A DNA stretch of 64,000 nt from Komarekiella delphini-convector SJRDD-AB1 (GCF_014831675.1 NZ_VJXY01000020.1:1-64000); one strand, 5' to 3'. Positions 19,751 through 28,996 are shown, counted from the stretch's first letter. Notes: generated by a model not told the origin, from the sequence alone. Made by a program: numbers and translations.

Positions 19751-20515
19751 ATGGCTAGTTTTGATACTTACAAAGACAGATATGAAAATCTCCGCATGGA
19801 GCGTACTGACTCCGGCATCTTGACAGTTACGATGCACACCAATGGTGAGTCGCATATCATGACTGGCAAGTCTCATCGTGAATTTCCAGAAGCGTTTGGA
19901 GAAATTGCCCACGATCAAGAAAACGAAATCGTCATTCTCACAGGAGCAGGTGAGAATTGGATTACCAAGATTGATTTTGAGACAGTAGGCGATATTACTA
20001 AGCCGGAAGGCTGGTACAACATCCTAACTGAGACCCGTGAAATCTTAGATAATCTTTGTAATATTAGCGTACCCATGATTGCCGCCGTGAATGGCTCAGC
20101 CCCGATTCATGGAGAATACGCGTTACTGGCTGATATCATTTTGGCATCTGAAACAGCTTATTTTCAGGACAGTCAGCATTTGCCAGTTGGTGGCGGTGTT
20201 GTTCCAGCCGATGGAGTTCAAGTAATTTATCCAGAGGTTTTAGGACGCATCCGTGGGCATTATTTCCTACTAACGATGCAAAAGATTTCGGCTCAAGAAG
20301 CGTTGAGTATCGGTATGGTAAACGAAGTTTTACCGTCTAACAAATTGCTAGAACGTGCTCACGAATTAGCTGAACAACTCCTAAAAATTGCACCGATGAC
20401 TAGACGCTACACCCGCATGATGATGACCAAGAAAATGAAGCGGCTCATCAACGAAAATGTGCCGTATGACATGGGTCTTGAAGGTCTTTCGATCATTGCC
20501 AGCATGAAAAAATGA
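19751..20515 (+). CDS. Crotonase-superfamily beta-diketone hydrolase (6-oxocamphor hydrolase-like)
   Basis: 254 aa. The sequence is far closer to 6-oxocamphor hydrolase and the CoA-independent Anabaena beta-diketone hydrolase than to true enoyl-CoA hydratases: YENLRMERTDSGILTVTMHT, ITKIDFETVGDI, PMIAAVNGSAPIHGEYALLADI. Residues aligned with the known 6-oxocamphor hydrolase active site (from memory: His45, His122, His145, Asp154, Glu244) are retained in KSHREF, PIHGEY, DSQHLP, ADGVQV and GLEGLS. It should cleave a C-C bond in cyclic or linear 1,3-diketones; the natural substrate is unknown. The stop is followed within 10 bp by the VOC gene. Confidence 0.85.
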   Translation: MASFDTYKDRYENLRMERTDSGILTVTMHTNGESHIMTGKSHREFPEAFGEIAHDQENEIVILTGAGENWITKIDFETVGDITKPEGWYNILTETREILDNLCNISVPMIAAVNGSAPIHGEYALLADIILASETAYFQDSQHLPVGGGVVPADGVQVIYPEVLGRIRGHYFLLTMQKISAQEALSIGMVNEVLPSNKLLERAHELAEQLLKIAPMTRRYTRMMMTKKMKRLINENVPYDMGLEGLSIIASMKK

Positions 20516-20525
20516 GGAAAAAGCA

Positions 20526-21011
20526 ATGACTCAGATGCAACAGCAAAGTAAAGGTATTGAGAGTTTACAACTAATTAATGTGGCATTATCAGTGATGAAC
20601 CTCAACCAGGCGATCGCTTGGTACACCGATAAACTAGGTTTCAATCTTAAATACCGCACGTCTGCTATTGAAGGGATTGAACTTGCCCTGATGGAGAAAA
20701 ACGGACTTTACATAGACTTGATTCACTATCCTGAACCAATCAACTTGGAGCTTGAGTGGAAAGATCCGCCCTTCCACCTACAAATCACTGGCTTACGTAA
20801 CCTGGTTTTTTTCGTGGATGATATCGAAGCTGCGAACGCTGAATTAAAGGCAAAAGGAGTGTATTTGATGTGGGAAAGCAATTTCCTACCTCACCTGGAA
20901 ACAAAGGTTACAGCGTTCCACGATATGGATAGAAACTTGATCGCTTTTTGGGAAAAAAACGAGCAAATCCTCAACTATTTACAAACTGGAAACATGAAGA
21001 ATTCACTATGA
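20526..21011 (+). CDS. VOC (glyoxalase/dioxygenase-fold) family protein
   Basis: 161 aa, metal-dependent VOC superfamily. Visible pattern: LINVALSVMNLNQAIAWYTDKLGF, ELALMEKNGLYIDLIHY, LVFFVDDIEAANAELKAKG, and a terminal FHDMDRNLIAFWE. A GAGGAA ribosome binding site precedes ATG, and the start lies 10 bp after the hydrolase stop, so the two genes form one operon. The pairing suggests a shared small-molecule degradation or detoxification step downstream of the AraC regulator (inference). It ends 25 bp from the convergent dnaN. Confidence 0.85.
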   Translation: MTQMQQQSKGIESLQLINVALSVMNLNQAIAWYTDKLGFNLKYRTSAIEGIELALMEKNGLYIDLIHYPEPINLELEWKDPPFHLQITGLRNLVFFVDDIEAANAELKAKGVYLMWESNFLPHLETKVTAFHDMDRNLIAFWEKNEQILNYLQTGNMKNSL

Positions 21012-21036
21012 AACCAGTGCATTATAAAGGTTATTG

Positions 21037-22197
21037 TCAGGATCTTATTTGTACAGGCATAGCTAAATAGGTCATTTTCAACCCTCCCAGTGGCGTAAAA
21101 ATCACTGGAGTCAGACTTTGATTTAGATGCATTTGAATTTCGGAAGATGGTAACTCTTTCAAGCCTTCCATCAGATACTTGATGTTAAAAGCAATTTCTA
21201 TATTCTCCCCAGAAATCTGTGCCGGCATTGACTCTCTACCACTACCCACATCTTGAGCTTCACAAGATAAAGTAATTTCCTGAGCGTCACTATCAATGCT
21301 GAGTTTGACAATATTATTCTTCTGATCAGCTAGCACAGCAATTCGCTCCAAAGTGCTGATGAATTGTCGCCGCTCAATAGTCACTTCTCGCTCAAATTGA
21401 CGTGGAATTAGTTGCCGATAAGCAGGATATTGCCCTTCCAATGTGCGACTAGTCAAGCGTTGATTTTGCCATGAAAACACAACTTGACCTTGATCGAAAT
21501 GTAAAGCTATAGGCTCATCTGTTGAGGAGATGTGAGCTAGCATCCGTTGTAGTTCACGTAATGCTCTAGCTGGTACTGTGACTTCTAGTTGAGTATTTCC
21601 GTCTATAGGACGCTCGTTAGTAGTTTCTACTACTGCTAAGCGATGTCCATCAGTAGCAGCAAATTCCAGAGTATCTTGTTTAACTGTTAAATGGACTCCA
21701 GTAAGTACTTGTTTTGTCTCATCTGCACTCGTAGAAAATAATGAACCCCGCAATCCCTCAATTAATGCAGCAGCAGGGATATGTAATGCTTCAGTATTTT
21801 CAATTACAGGTAGTTCAGGAAATTCTTCAGCCCCCATTGCTCGCACTTGATAATGCCCACTCTTGGGTGTGAGTGTGACAATTAAACCTTCACCACCTGT
21901 TGCACCTGTGAGGGCTGATTCATCGTCTAGAGTGATTTCTCCTTCTGGAAGACGAGAGGTGATGTCTACAAGCAATTTAGCAGGGAGTGCGATCGCTCCA
22001 CTTTGCCATACCTCAGCGTTAAAGCTGGTGCGGATACCCAAGCTGAGATCAAAGGCTGTTAAGCTTACCTGGTTAGTTTGAGCATCTGCTTGAAGCAGCA
22101 CATTGGCAAGTACCGGATGAGTAGGTCGTGACGGTACAGCACGGCTGACGAGTGAGAGGTTTGTACTGAGATCGCTTTGGGCGCAAACTAATTTCAT
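21037..22197 (-). CDS. dnaN: DNA polymerase III beta subunit (sliding clamp)
   Basis: 386 aa, full length. It forms the ring clamp that tethers DNA polymerase III to DNA. Typical blocks: MKLVCAQSDLSTNLSLVSRAVPSR (split across the N-terminus), HPVLANVLL, VTAPARALRELQRM-like VTVPARALRELQRM, LTSRTLEGQYPAYRQLIP, and the C-terminal PVIFTPLGGLKMTYLAMPVQIR, which closes with the usual clamp ending. The DnaA-box cluster lies directly upstream of its start, so its promoter region overlaps the putative origin. Confidence 0.97.
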   Translation of the reverse strand: MKLVCAQSDLSTNLSLVSRAVPSRPTHPVLANVLLQADAQTNQVSLTAFDLSLGIRTSFNAEVWQSGAIALPAKLLVDITSRLPEGEITLDDESALTGATGGEGLIVTLTPKSGHYQVRAMGAEEFPELPVIENTEALHIPAAALIEGLRGSLFSTSADETKQVLTGVHLTVKQDTLEFAATDGHRLAVVETTNERPIDGNTQLEVTVPARALRELQRMLAHISSTDEPIALHFDQGQVVFSWQNQRLTSRTLEGQYPAYRQLIPRQFEREVTIERRQFISTLERIAVLADQKNNIVKLSIDSDAQEITLSCEAQDVGSGRESMPAQISGENIEIAFNIKYLMEGLKELPSSEIQMHLNQSLTPVIFTPLGGLKMTYLAMPVQIRS

Positions 22198-22336
22198 AGT
22201 CAGATTCAGCTAGTGAAGGATATCCTAGCACCCTTGTTGTTTATACGCGAGTGTTGACAGTCCAGTTTACCAGCAGTATTTTTACTGCCTACTGAACTAC
22301 TACTAAAATGATATTTTCTATTTACATAGTAGTAAC

Positions 22337-22550
22337 TGTGGAATTTGTGGAAAACTTGCCACAAGTCTGTTTAACAGATAGTTAAATAAATGACTATCTG
22401 TGGAAAACTTGTGGAAAAACCCCCGATGTTTTCCACAGGGTAATTATACTTAATGAAGTTTTTCCCGAAAACCCTAAAGTTTTCCACAGATTTTTCCACA
22501 ATCTACGTTAAACTTAATCAATTTTTATACTTTACTTAAAGATTCCAAAA
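22337..22550. other. Putative chromosomal replication origin (oriC): DnaA-box cluster
   Basis: Six perfect TGTGGAAAA/TTTTCCACA boxes lie within 155 bp. Forward copies are at 22346-22354, 22399-22407 and 22410-22418; inverted copies at 22429-22437, 22480-22488 and 22492-22500. A degenerate box (TGTGGAATT) is at 22337-22345. The forward and reverse boxes face each other. Very AT-rich DNA (22501-22550) adjoins and could be the unwinding element. The site is immediately upstream of dnaN, where the origin lies in other cyanobacteria such as Synechococcus elongatus. No dnaA gene is in the window. Confidence 0.85.
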
Positions 22551-22568
22551 AATAGGGCAGAACAAACC

Positions 22569-23447
22569 TTATTCCTCACTCGATTCTCCCCATTCCTTAA
22601 TAATAGAAAATAGTGATGAGTAATCAGCATCAGCAAATGACATTTTCACTGCTGTTTGCAAGATTTGTCGGACACCTTTAATACTGCTGAGATCCAATCC
22701 ACGTGATTTTGCTTCCGAGATAAACAACTCTGTATCTTTTAGCAAATGTTTTGTCGGAAAATTAGGATTGGCATAATCACCAGCCAACATCCGTTGCAGC
22801 TTTTTGTCAAATGTAGGCGCATAAAGTGAACTGTCGCGCAATATCTGCATAAACACATCCACATCGACACCTTGACGCTGAACGAAAGCGAGACTTAAAG
22901 CAAAGCTAGTTGTTAAGGAAGCTATTAGTTGATTTAGCGCTAATTTGAGCGCCGCCGCAGTTCCCACTGGCCCTATAAGTAAAGGTTCTGCTCCGAAATG
23001 TTGCAGTAATTTCAAGTGGCTTTGATATTGTTCTGGCTCAGCACCAACCATTACCATCAGTTTGCCAGCTTGTGCCTCTGGGATGCTTCCTAGTACAGGC
23101 GCTTCTAAATATTCACCACCACCTGCAACCACTGCATCTCTGATTTCTTGGCTTTCTGTGGGCGTAATTGTTCCCATTTGGATGATAGTACGCCCTTCTA
23201 GAGTGCGCCAAGCAGTATCGGAAAGCAAGACATGATAAATTGCTGGGGCATTAGTAAGCATGAGAATGATGCAGTCAGCCCCACTAATGGCATGGCGGGG
23301 GTGTGTCACCACTTCAGCGCCAGCTGCTTGTAGTGGTGCTAATTTTTCTGGGGTGCGGTTGTAGGCAACTAGCTGTATATCTGCGGCTAACAATCTTTGA
23401 GCCATTGGTAGTCCCATCAGTCCAGTTCCCAGAAATGCCACCTTCAT
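22569..23447 (-). CDS. 3-hydroxyisobutyrate dehydrogenase-family NAD(P)-dependent oxidoreductase
   Basis: 292 aa. The Rossmann motif GTGLMGLPMA starts at residue 7, with NRTPEKL after strand two. The substrate motif region is LEAPVLGSIPEAQAGKL, and the catalytic Lys is residue 168 in GTAAALKLALNQ, as in the beta-hydroxyacid dehydrogenase family (3-hydroxyisobutyrate, tartronate semialdehyde or glyoxylate/succinic semialdehyde reductases). Which substrate applies cannot be read from the sequence. It is transcribed toward the origin, its 3' end adjoining the AT-rich segment. Confidence 0.88.
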   Translation of the reverse strand: MKVAFLGTGLMGLPMAQRLLAADIQLVAYNRTPEKLAPLQAAGAEVVTHPRHAISGADCIILMLTNAPAIYHVLLSDTAWRTLEGRTIIQMGTITPTESQEIRDAVVAGGGEYLEAPVLGSIPEAQAGKLMVMVGAEPEQYQSHLKLLQHFGAEPLLIGPVGTAAALKLALNQLIASLTTSFALSLAFVQRQGVDVDVFMQILRDSSLYAPTFDKKLQRMLAGDYANPNFPTKHLLKDTELFISEAKSRGLDLSSIKGVRQILQTAVKMSFADADYSSLFSIIKEWGESSEE

Positions 23448-23595
23448 TTTTCACGTTCCTTTGATACAGTGTCACCGATAGCGAAGCGTTAGCGAGTATT
23501 TGAGCGTCGCAGCCCGTCGTAAACATCAATTTTCTATTAATTCAGTCATCAGTTATCAGTGAACAGTGAACATTAATAACTAATGACTGACTACT

Positions 23596-23691
23596 TCAAC
23601 CACCAGCAGCAAAAGTAAGCATAATTAAAACTGAAAGTAAGATACCTGGGGTAAGTAGTGTTACTAACAAAAACAATTCATGAGTAGACAT
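23596..23691 (-). CDS. 31-residue single-span membrane microprotein
   Basis: Too short for routine ORF calling. It translates as MSTHELFLLVTLL, then TPGILLSVLIMLTFAAGG: a short polar N-terminus and one ~24-residue hydrophobic helix. Size and layout resemble the small single-span subunits of thylakoid complexes (psb, pet, psa and ndh small subunits), but I cannot match it to any of them. It has no obvious Shine-Dalgarno. It sits in an otherwise empty gap between two genes on the same strand. Confidence 0.45.
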   Translation of the reverse strand: MSTHELFLLVTLLTPGILLSVLIMLTFAAGG

Positions 23692-23793
23692 AATTAATAC
23701 TTTTGTCTATGTTTGACTTCACAGTAATCACTGTTATCCTAGTCTAAATAAGACTGATACAGCATTCTTAAATAGAGTTTTAACTTTTCATAT

Positions 23794-25026
23794 TTATGTT
23801 GGCTCTGGGAAAGTCAATCCTTTGAGTGGTCGAGAAGTTTCTATCTCTCCTAAACCTTTGCTCTGAACTAGGACTCCAAAGCCACCCAGTCCTGTGGAAT
23901 CTAGAAGCTGGTGTAGTGCATCCCGCCGTTGTAATAACTCTGAAAGAGGTTGGTTTTGGTAGGAGATGGCAGCAATCCGATCGCCTAAACCCAACGCCAT
24001 CAAAAACAAAGCCTGCTGGGTAAAGCCAACTTTATCTAAACCACACCGCTCACCCCAGCGTTCCAAAGCTGTAAAATCAACATGGCATGTAATGTCTTGT
24101 CGCCCGATATTAATATAAGGGTTGTCATGAAAACGATGGTGATAGTAGCACTGTAACGTACCTTGCGATCGCCTAGGATTATAGTAACGACTGGCAGGAT
24201 AGCCATAATCAATTGTTAACACATAGCCACGTTGCAAGCGGTCGGCTACTATACTCAACCAATCTAGAGCAGCTAAATTAATTTCGCTACGGTAGCTATC
24301 TAGATAAATACTTTGAGCAAAGTTAATTCCTACAAAATCTAAATATTCAGCCAGTTGGGGCGTAGAAGGTTCTCCTGTAACTTCCACAAATGATGGCATG
24401 GTAGGAGAAGAAAATACTTCCTCATCTCCCTTATCTGCCTGTGTTGTCACATAAATCTCTCGCAGTTTCCCAGCCTCTAAGCTGAATTGATGCACTGGTA
24501 AAGCATCAACTAACTCATTAGAAAAAAAGCAGCCAGTAATCGAGTTAGGTAATATTTCTTCTAGATTGCACCAACGCACTGAGAACTCTTGCAAGCGTTG
24601 CTGCTGTTCTTGCCTTAAAGCTGGGGATTTTTCGACAATGACGTATTCCAACGCGTTCAAAAAAGCTGGGTAGTGTAGCTGATAGTACTTGAGAATATGT
24701 AATGCCAACACTCCTTGACCTGCTCCCATTTCTACCAGAGAAAACGGCACAGGTTGCCCTAAAATCTCCCACATCTGGAAAAATTGTTCTGCTAGTAACT
24801 CACCAAAGTCAGCGCCAAGGTTAGGAGAAGTAAAAAAATCACCACCTTGAAAGCCAATTTTGACTGCATCGCTGCAATAGTAGCCGTGTTCAGGGTGATA
24901 TAGCGCCATGTCCATGAATTCAGCGAAAGTAATTCGCTGTTGGGGACTATCATTAATACGATAGGCGATCGCTGCACATAGAGCTAGATTGGAGTCCATA
25001 AAATTTGAGATTTGAGATTCAGGCAT
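23794..25026 (-). CDS. MidA/NDUFAF7-type class I SAM-dependent methyltransferase
   Basis: 410 aa. It matches the COG1565/MidA family: ITFAEFMDMALYHPEHGYYCS, GGDFFTSPNLGADFGELLAEQ, the SAM-binding motif VEMGAGQGVLALHIL, and FFSNELVDALPVHQF. The mitochondrial homologue NDUFAF7 methylates an arginine of complex I; the bacterial role is unproven. A second start at Met10 (MDSNLALCAAIAYRI, 24999) is possible. Length is normal for the family. Confidence 0.88.
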   Translation of the reverse strand: MPESQISNFMDSNLALCAAIAYRINDSPQQRITFAEFMDMALYHPEHGYYCSDAVKIGFQGGDFFTSPNLGADFGELLAEQFFQMWEILGQPVPFSLVEMGAGQGVLALHILKYYQLHYPAFLNALEYVIVEKSPALRQEQQQRLQEFSVRWCNLEEILPNSITGCFFSNELVDALPVHQFSLEAGKLREIYVTTQADKGDEEVFSSPTMPSFVEVTGEPSTPQLAEYLDFVGINFAQSIYLDSYRSEINLAALDWLSIVADRLQRGYVLTIDYGYPASRYYNPRRSQGTLQCYYHHRFHDNPYINIGRQDITCHVDFTALERWGERCGLDKVGFTQQALFLMALGLGDRIAAISYQNQPLSELLQRRDALHQLLDSTGLGGFGVLVQSKGLGEIETSRPLKGLTFPEPT

Positions 25027-25195
25027 AGAAAATAGGTAAAAAACTATTAATAATTACCAATTCTTAAACCAAAATCCTCGAAGTTCTACACGCTGCAAGC
25101 CGACTCACAAACTTCTCTCAAAATTCCAAATTTACCTACTGGTATACAAACCACATAATTGATGGGTGGTTGATGCGGTAAGTGGTGAGAGGATA

Positions 25196-25585
25196 TCAAG
25201 CACTCACTAGCGATACAAGCACGCCATTGAGATCGCGGACACGAGCAACTGTCTGTCCCCAAGGTTGTTTTTTCGGCGCGTTTAATCCTTTTGCTCCCGC
25301 TCCTATGGCTCTAATATAGGCGGTGGCGACATCAGGCGTGATGAATGATATCTGAATTAATGCTGGTGGTTGCGTGGGATCATTGGCATGGAAACCGCCA
25401 GGAAATAACATTTGTGCTTCGCTAATGGAGGAGAAAGCTAGTACAGTGTCTCCGGTTTCGATTTCAGCCCAGATAAACTGATCCATATCTCGGAGAGTGC
25501 GACGAAGGAAACCAAATGCTTTTTCGTAAAACTCAACAGTCTTAACTACATCGTCTACCCAGATGATTGTGTAACCAAATTTCAC
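25196..25585 (-). CDS. VOC (glyoxalase/bleomycin-resistance-fold) family protein
   Basis: 129 aa single VOC domain. The two beta-alpha-beta-beta-beta halves are visible as FGYTIIWVDDVVKTVEFYEKAFGF and IQISFITPDVATAYIRAIGAG, with a closing GQTVARVRDLNGVLVSLV. Such proteins range from glyoxalase-like enzymes to drug-binding resistance proteins; the substrate is unknown. It appears monocistronic, with GGAGGA (within aagaggaggaaaaatt) just before ATG. Confidence 0.85.
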   Translation of the reverse strand: MKFGYTIIWVDDVVKTVEFYEKAFGFLRRTLRDMDQFIWAEIETGDTVLAFSSISEAQMLFPGGFHANDPTQPPALIQISFITPDVATAYIRAIGAGAKGLNAPKKQPWGQTVARVRDLNGVLVSLVSA

Positions 25586-25798
25586 AATTTTTCCTCCTCT
25601 TGAATACTGCTGGCAGGTATGCCAATACCGTTGGGTTAAGGAATTTCTGCGTTGAGGTGAGCTGTTATTGAGCAGGGGGGAAGAACTAATTGTCTATCAA
25701 CTCTTTCCTCCTCTGCTTTCCCTGCCTCCCCTTCTTTTCCGAACTGTATTGGCAGGTATCCTAGCTATTTAACTGTATGCGATTTAAATACACGTAAG

Positions 25799-26347
25799 TT
25801 AACTCTCTAGGATATTGGGATCTGTTGCCAGAGTTTTGGCCTGTGTTTGCATCATTTCTATATCTAATGAAGACCAAGAACGTGGCCCTTGACAGTGATG
25901 TGCTGCTAGCAATCCCCATAATCCTCTGGGGATCAAAATTGGTACTACGAGGTTGGCACGAACCTGCATATTGCTGAGAAAATCTCGGTGACAAGCTTGA
26001 ATTGACTCTAATTCAATATCAGCGATCGCTCTGACTCGTCCTGCCAAATACAGAGCTGCATACTCGTTATTAAAACAATCATCTGGGCCAGTGGAACCAA
26101 GTATTGAGAATTCCTGAGAACTCAATGATTCAAATGTTACCTGCCCCTGCCACTGTCCGTAAAAGTAATACAAAACTACGCGATCAACCTGGAGTGATTC
26201 TCTCAGTTGATTCGTGGTTTGGCGGACTAACTCATCCCGCTGCATTGTTTTGATCAGACCGTCAAGCAATCTTTGCAAGCCCTCTTCTCTATGGCGATTT
26301 GGGCGATGTTCAAATTGTGAGTGAGGATGAATTTGCACAGTTCTCAA
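25799..26347 (-). CDS. Stand-alone DXCF-type cyanobacteriochrome-like GAF protein
   Basis: 182 aa, a single GAF domain with no output domain. It carries both cysteines of DXCF cyanobacteriochromes: the DXCF motif DDCF (Cys91) and the canonical bilin Cys119-His120 (QACHRDFL), with the typical intervening GRVRAIADIE and following VRANLVVPIL and WGLLAAHHC. A bilin (phycocyanobilin/phycoviolobilin) chromophore is therefore plausible, giving blue/green-type photochemistry. Without kinase, cyclase or MCP domains it must act by protein contact, or be a remnant. The N-terminal ~25 residues are His/Arg-rich. Confidence 0.8.
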   Translation of the reverse strand: MRTVQIHPHSQFEHRPNRHREEGLQRLLDGLIKTMQRDELVRQTTNQLRESLQVDRVVLYYFYGQWQGQVTFESLSSQEFSILGSTGPDDCFNNEYAALYLAGRVRAIADIELESIQACHRDFLSNMQVRANLVVPILIPRGLWGLLAAHHCQGPRSWSSLDIEMMQTQAKTLATDPNILES

Positions 26348-26754
26348 ATTACGACTAGGTAAATACTGGCGGATTTATTATAGTAATTTATCAAACCTCT
26401 AACGAAAAATCACGCTGAATTTCAGTTGCTAATTTGATACTTGTAGAATAAATACCAATCACCAATTTCAGTAAATTGAAGAGTCAATCTTGAAAATAGA
26501 AAATTGCCCCAGCCCCTTTGTATAAATCTAAATAAAATCTGAAACTTTAATAATTTCTTTAAGTTTGTATTAGTTAGGAATAATGTTTTGCGATGAGCTA
26601 TGCCCCGCCGTAGGCGATCGCAGACGGCTTTTTAGAGTCGCTCAGGTAAAACAAGCTGATTAATGGCTAAATTCACGCCAAGTCACAAAGATTTTCTTGA
26701 CGTGAAATTAAAAAAAATTATTGCACAATTATGCTGTTTACTTAGCGATCGCCT
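26348..26754. other. Intergenic region without recognised gene
   Basis: About 400 bp between two same-strand genes. It holds a HIP1-containing dispersed motif (cgccgtaggcgatcgcagac, ~26607-26626) of a kind that recurs near 34525. No ORF, tRNA or convincing hairpin was seen. Confidence 0.45.
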
Positions 26755-27561
26755 TTACTGGAGTTTCAAGAACTTATCTAAAGCTGCTACCATGCTGGGA
26801 GGCCAACGGCGGATATTTGTCACCCAGTTGATGTCTTTATAGCGGGGATCTAGTCCATAAGCTGCTACCCAGTTACTTTCGGCTTCCCCTTGTTCTCCTT
26901 TGACCCAATAAGCAGCGGTGAGGGCCGCACGCATATCAGCAAACTTCGGATATTTGCGAACTATGTTCCGCATCTGGCGGATTGCTTGGTCTATTTGACC
27001 AGTTTCATAAAGGGCGAGGGCGTAGTTAGCACGAGCAAAAGCAAAATTTGGGGCTATATCATTAGATTTTTTATAATCAGCGATCGCATCTTCCCATTTT
27101 CCCAAACCTGCTTTGGCATTTCCTCGATTGTTGTATGCCATTGCATCATTAGGATCAAGTTCTAAAACATGATTATAATCGGCGATCGCATCTTCCCATT
27201 TTCCCAATCCCTCTAAAGCCGCACCTCTATTTAAATAAGGATCGGTGACATTTGGAGCAAGTTCTATAGCTTTGTCGTAATCTTTTAGTGCTGCTTGCAA
27301 CTTATTTTGACTTACCCGCGAATTTCCTCGGTTACTCCAAGCCCCAGCATTAGTCGGAAATTGCTCAATAATCTGTGTCCAGTACATTTCAGCTGTAGCA
27401 AAATCGCCTGCATTTGTAGCTGCAAAAGCTTGATTTGCTAACTCATCCCCTTGTTTTAATTGCTCTTGAGTAATGCTGGGCTGTTGAGATTGTGCCATCA
27501 CTGGTGTACCCCAGCCAAACACAAGCAACAGACTGAGAAAAATAGTAATCAACTTAATCAT
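26755..27561 (-). CDS. Exported TPR-repeat protein
   Basis: 268 aa. The signal peptide (MIKLITIFLSLLLVFGWGTPVMAQ) ends at a clear AxA-like site, so the mature protein is periplasmic or thylakoid-lumenal. At least four TPR units follow between ~40 and 190: AEMYWTQIIEQFPTNAGAWS, ALKDYDKAIELAPNVTDPYL, AIADYNHVLELDPNDAMAYN and AIADYKKSNDIAPNFAFA. The last ~60 residues end in WVTNIRRWPPSMVAAL. TPRs mediate protein contacts; plant and cyanobacterial relatives include photosystem assembly factors, but nothing here identifies the partner. Confidence 0.85.
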   Translation of the reverse strand: MIKLITIFLSLLLVFGWGTPVMAQSQQPSITQEQLKQGDELANQAFAATNAGDFATAEMYWTQIIEQFPTNAGAWSNRGNSRVSQNKLQAALKDYDKAIELAPNVTDPYLNRGAALEGLGKWEDAIADYNHVLELDPNDAMAYNNRGNAKAGLGKWEDAIADYKKSNDIAPNFAFARANYALALYETGQIDQAIRQMRNIVRKYPKFADMRAALTAAYWVKGEQGEAESNWVAAYGLDPRYKDINWVTNIRRWPPSMVAALDKFLKLQ

Positions 27562-27740
27562 CTAGCTTTACCTGTGTCCATCTGTGGTCTGAATTCCACA
27601 ATTTATCATCGCTGGAACTTATGCAATCAGCAAGCATTTATAGAGATGAGGTATGAGCACTAAAAATCACAGACAATTAATTCCCAATGCCCATTGCCCC
27701 TTATCCCCAGAGGGGGCCCCAAGTTCCCCAATTTCCATCA

Positions 27741-28841
27741 TTACAACAACGACAACTGTTCATTAGGTGGCGTAAAATCCAAATGCTTGTATGCTGCCTT
27801 TGTGGCTATTCTGCCACGGGGAGTCCGGCTTAAATAGCCAATCTGCATTAGGTAAGGTTCGTACACTTCTTCTATTGTTTGAGTATCTTCACCTGTAGCA
27901 GCAGCAATTGTTTCTAGTCCAACTGGGCCACCATTAAATTGTTCAATGATTACACTCAGCATTCGACGGTCTGTCCAATCTAAACCGCATGGATCTACTT
28001 GAAATAGCTGCAATGCTTCGGCTGCTACGTTTTCAGTAACCTCACCAGATAATTTTACTTCCGCATAATCACGCACTCGCTTGAGTAACCTATTGGCAAT
28101 ACGCGGTGTTCCCCGCGAACGACGGGCAATTTCTATAGCACCATCCTCTGTAACTGGGGTTTTGAGTAATTGAGCACTTCGCAGGACAATTTTGCTCAGT
28201 TCCTCAACTTCGTAAAAGCGTAGTTTTTGTACTAAGCCAAAGCGATCGCGCAATGGTGAAGTTAGCGCACCTACACGGGTTGTGGCTCCCACTAAGGTAA
28301 ACTTTGATAGTGGCACACTCCTAATCCGGGCGCTTGAACCCTTACCAATAGTGATATCTAAGCGATAATCCTCCATCGCTGGATAAAGTATTTCCTCTGT
28401 CATCCGTGAGAGACGATGGATTTCATCCACAAATAAAATATCCCCTGGTTTGAGGTTTACCAGTAACCCGACAATATCGCGTGGACGTTCCAATGCAGGC
28501 GCACTGGTAATTTTACAGCTGACGCCCATTTCTGATGCTAAAATCATTGCCATCGTTGTTTTGCCTAATCCCGGTGGCCCATATAGCAGTAAGTGATCTA
28601 GCACCTCATTCCGAGACTTGGCTGCTTTGATGGCAATATCTAGCACATCTTTCAAGTCTTTTTGACCAATGTAATCGGCAAATCGCTGTGGTCGAATACC
28701 CTCTTCTTGCTTATCTTGTTCATCAATAGCAGCTTGTGGTTGCAAAATGTTGTCTGTGGAGGCTGCTTTCGCCGACTCCCGGCGCTGCTTTGGTTCTCCG
28801 TTGGGTTCTGGAGGCTGTTTTTTCGAGGATATTATCGCCAT
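27741..28841 (-). CDS. ruvB: Holliday junction branch migration helicase RuvB
   Basis: 366 aa. RuvB is the hexameric AAA+ motor that drives Holliday junction migration with RuvA. Walker A is [11 protein letters not shown], Walker [11 protein letters not shown], sensor 1 LVGATTRVG, and the arginine finger region [16 protein letters not shown]. The C-terminal winged helix ends [18 protein letters not shown], then [12 protein letters not shown]. The N-terminal ~45 residues are a hydrophilic extension usual in cyanobacterial RuvB. No ruvA or ruvC is adjacent. Confidence 0.97.
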   Translation of the reverse strand: MAIISSKKQPPEPNGEPKQRRESAKAASTDNILQPQAAIDEQDKQEEGIRPQRFADYIGQKDLKDVLDIAIKAAKSRNEVLDHLLLYGPPGLGKTTMAMILASEMGVSCKITSAPALERPRDIVGLLVNLKPGDILFVDEIHRLSRMTEEILYPAMEDYRLDITIGKGSSARIRSVPLSKFTLVGATTRVGALTSPLRDRFGLVQKLRFYEVEELSKIVLRSAQLLKTPVTEDGAIEIARRSRGTPRIANRLLKRVRDYAEVKLSGEVTENVAAEALQLFQVDPCGLDWTDRRMLSVIIEQFNGGPVGLETIAAATGEDTQTIEEVYEPYLMQIGYLSRTPRGRIATKAAYKHLDFTPPNEQLSLL

Positions 28842-28996
28842 AATTCAGCTATCAACGTCAACTTTAGGACTATGTGAGCGCCATTTCGGTCGCAATTTTT
28901 GCGAATAAACGCAGGTGCAAAAATTTTCGTTTGGGAATACCCGCGTCAATTTAAAATTTAAATTCCGGTTAATTACCCAGAAGTGCAAAAGTTACT

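Noticed and set aside
19751-20515. Ordinary enoyl-CoA hydratase
   Set aside because: Its blocks and retained residues match beta-diketone hydrolases, and the CoA-hydratase glutamate pair was not evident.
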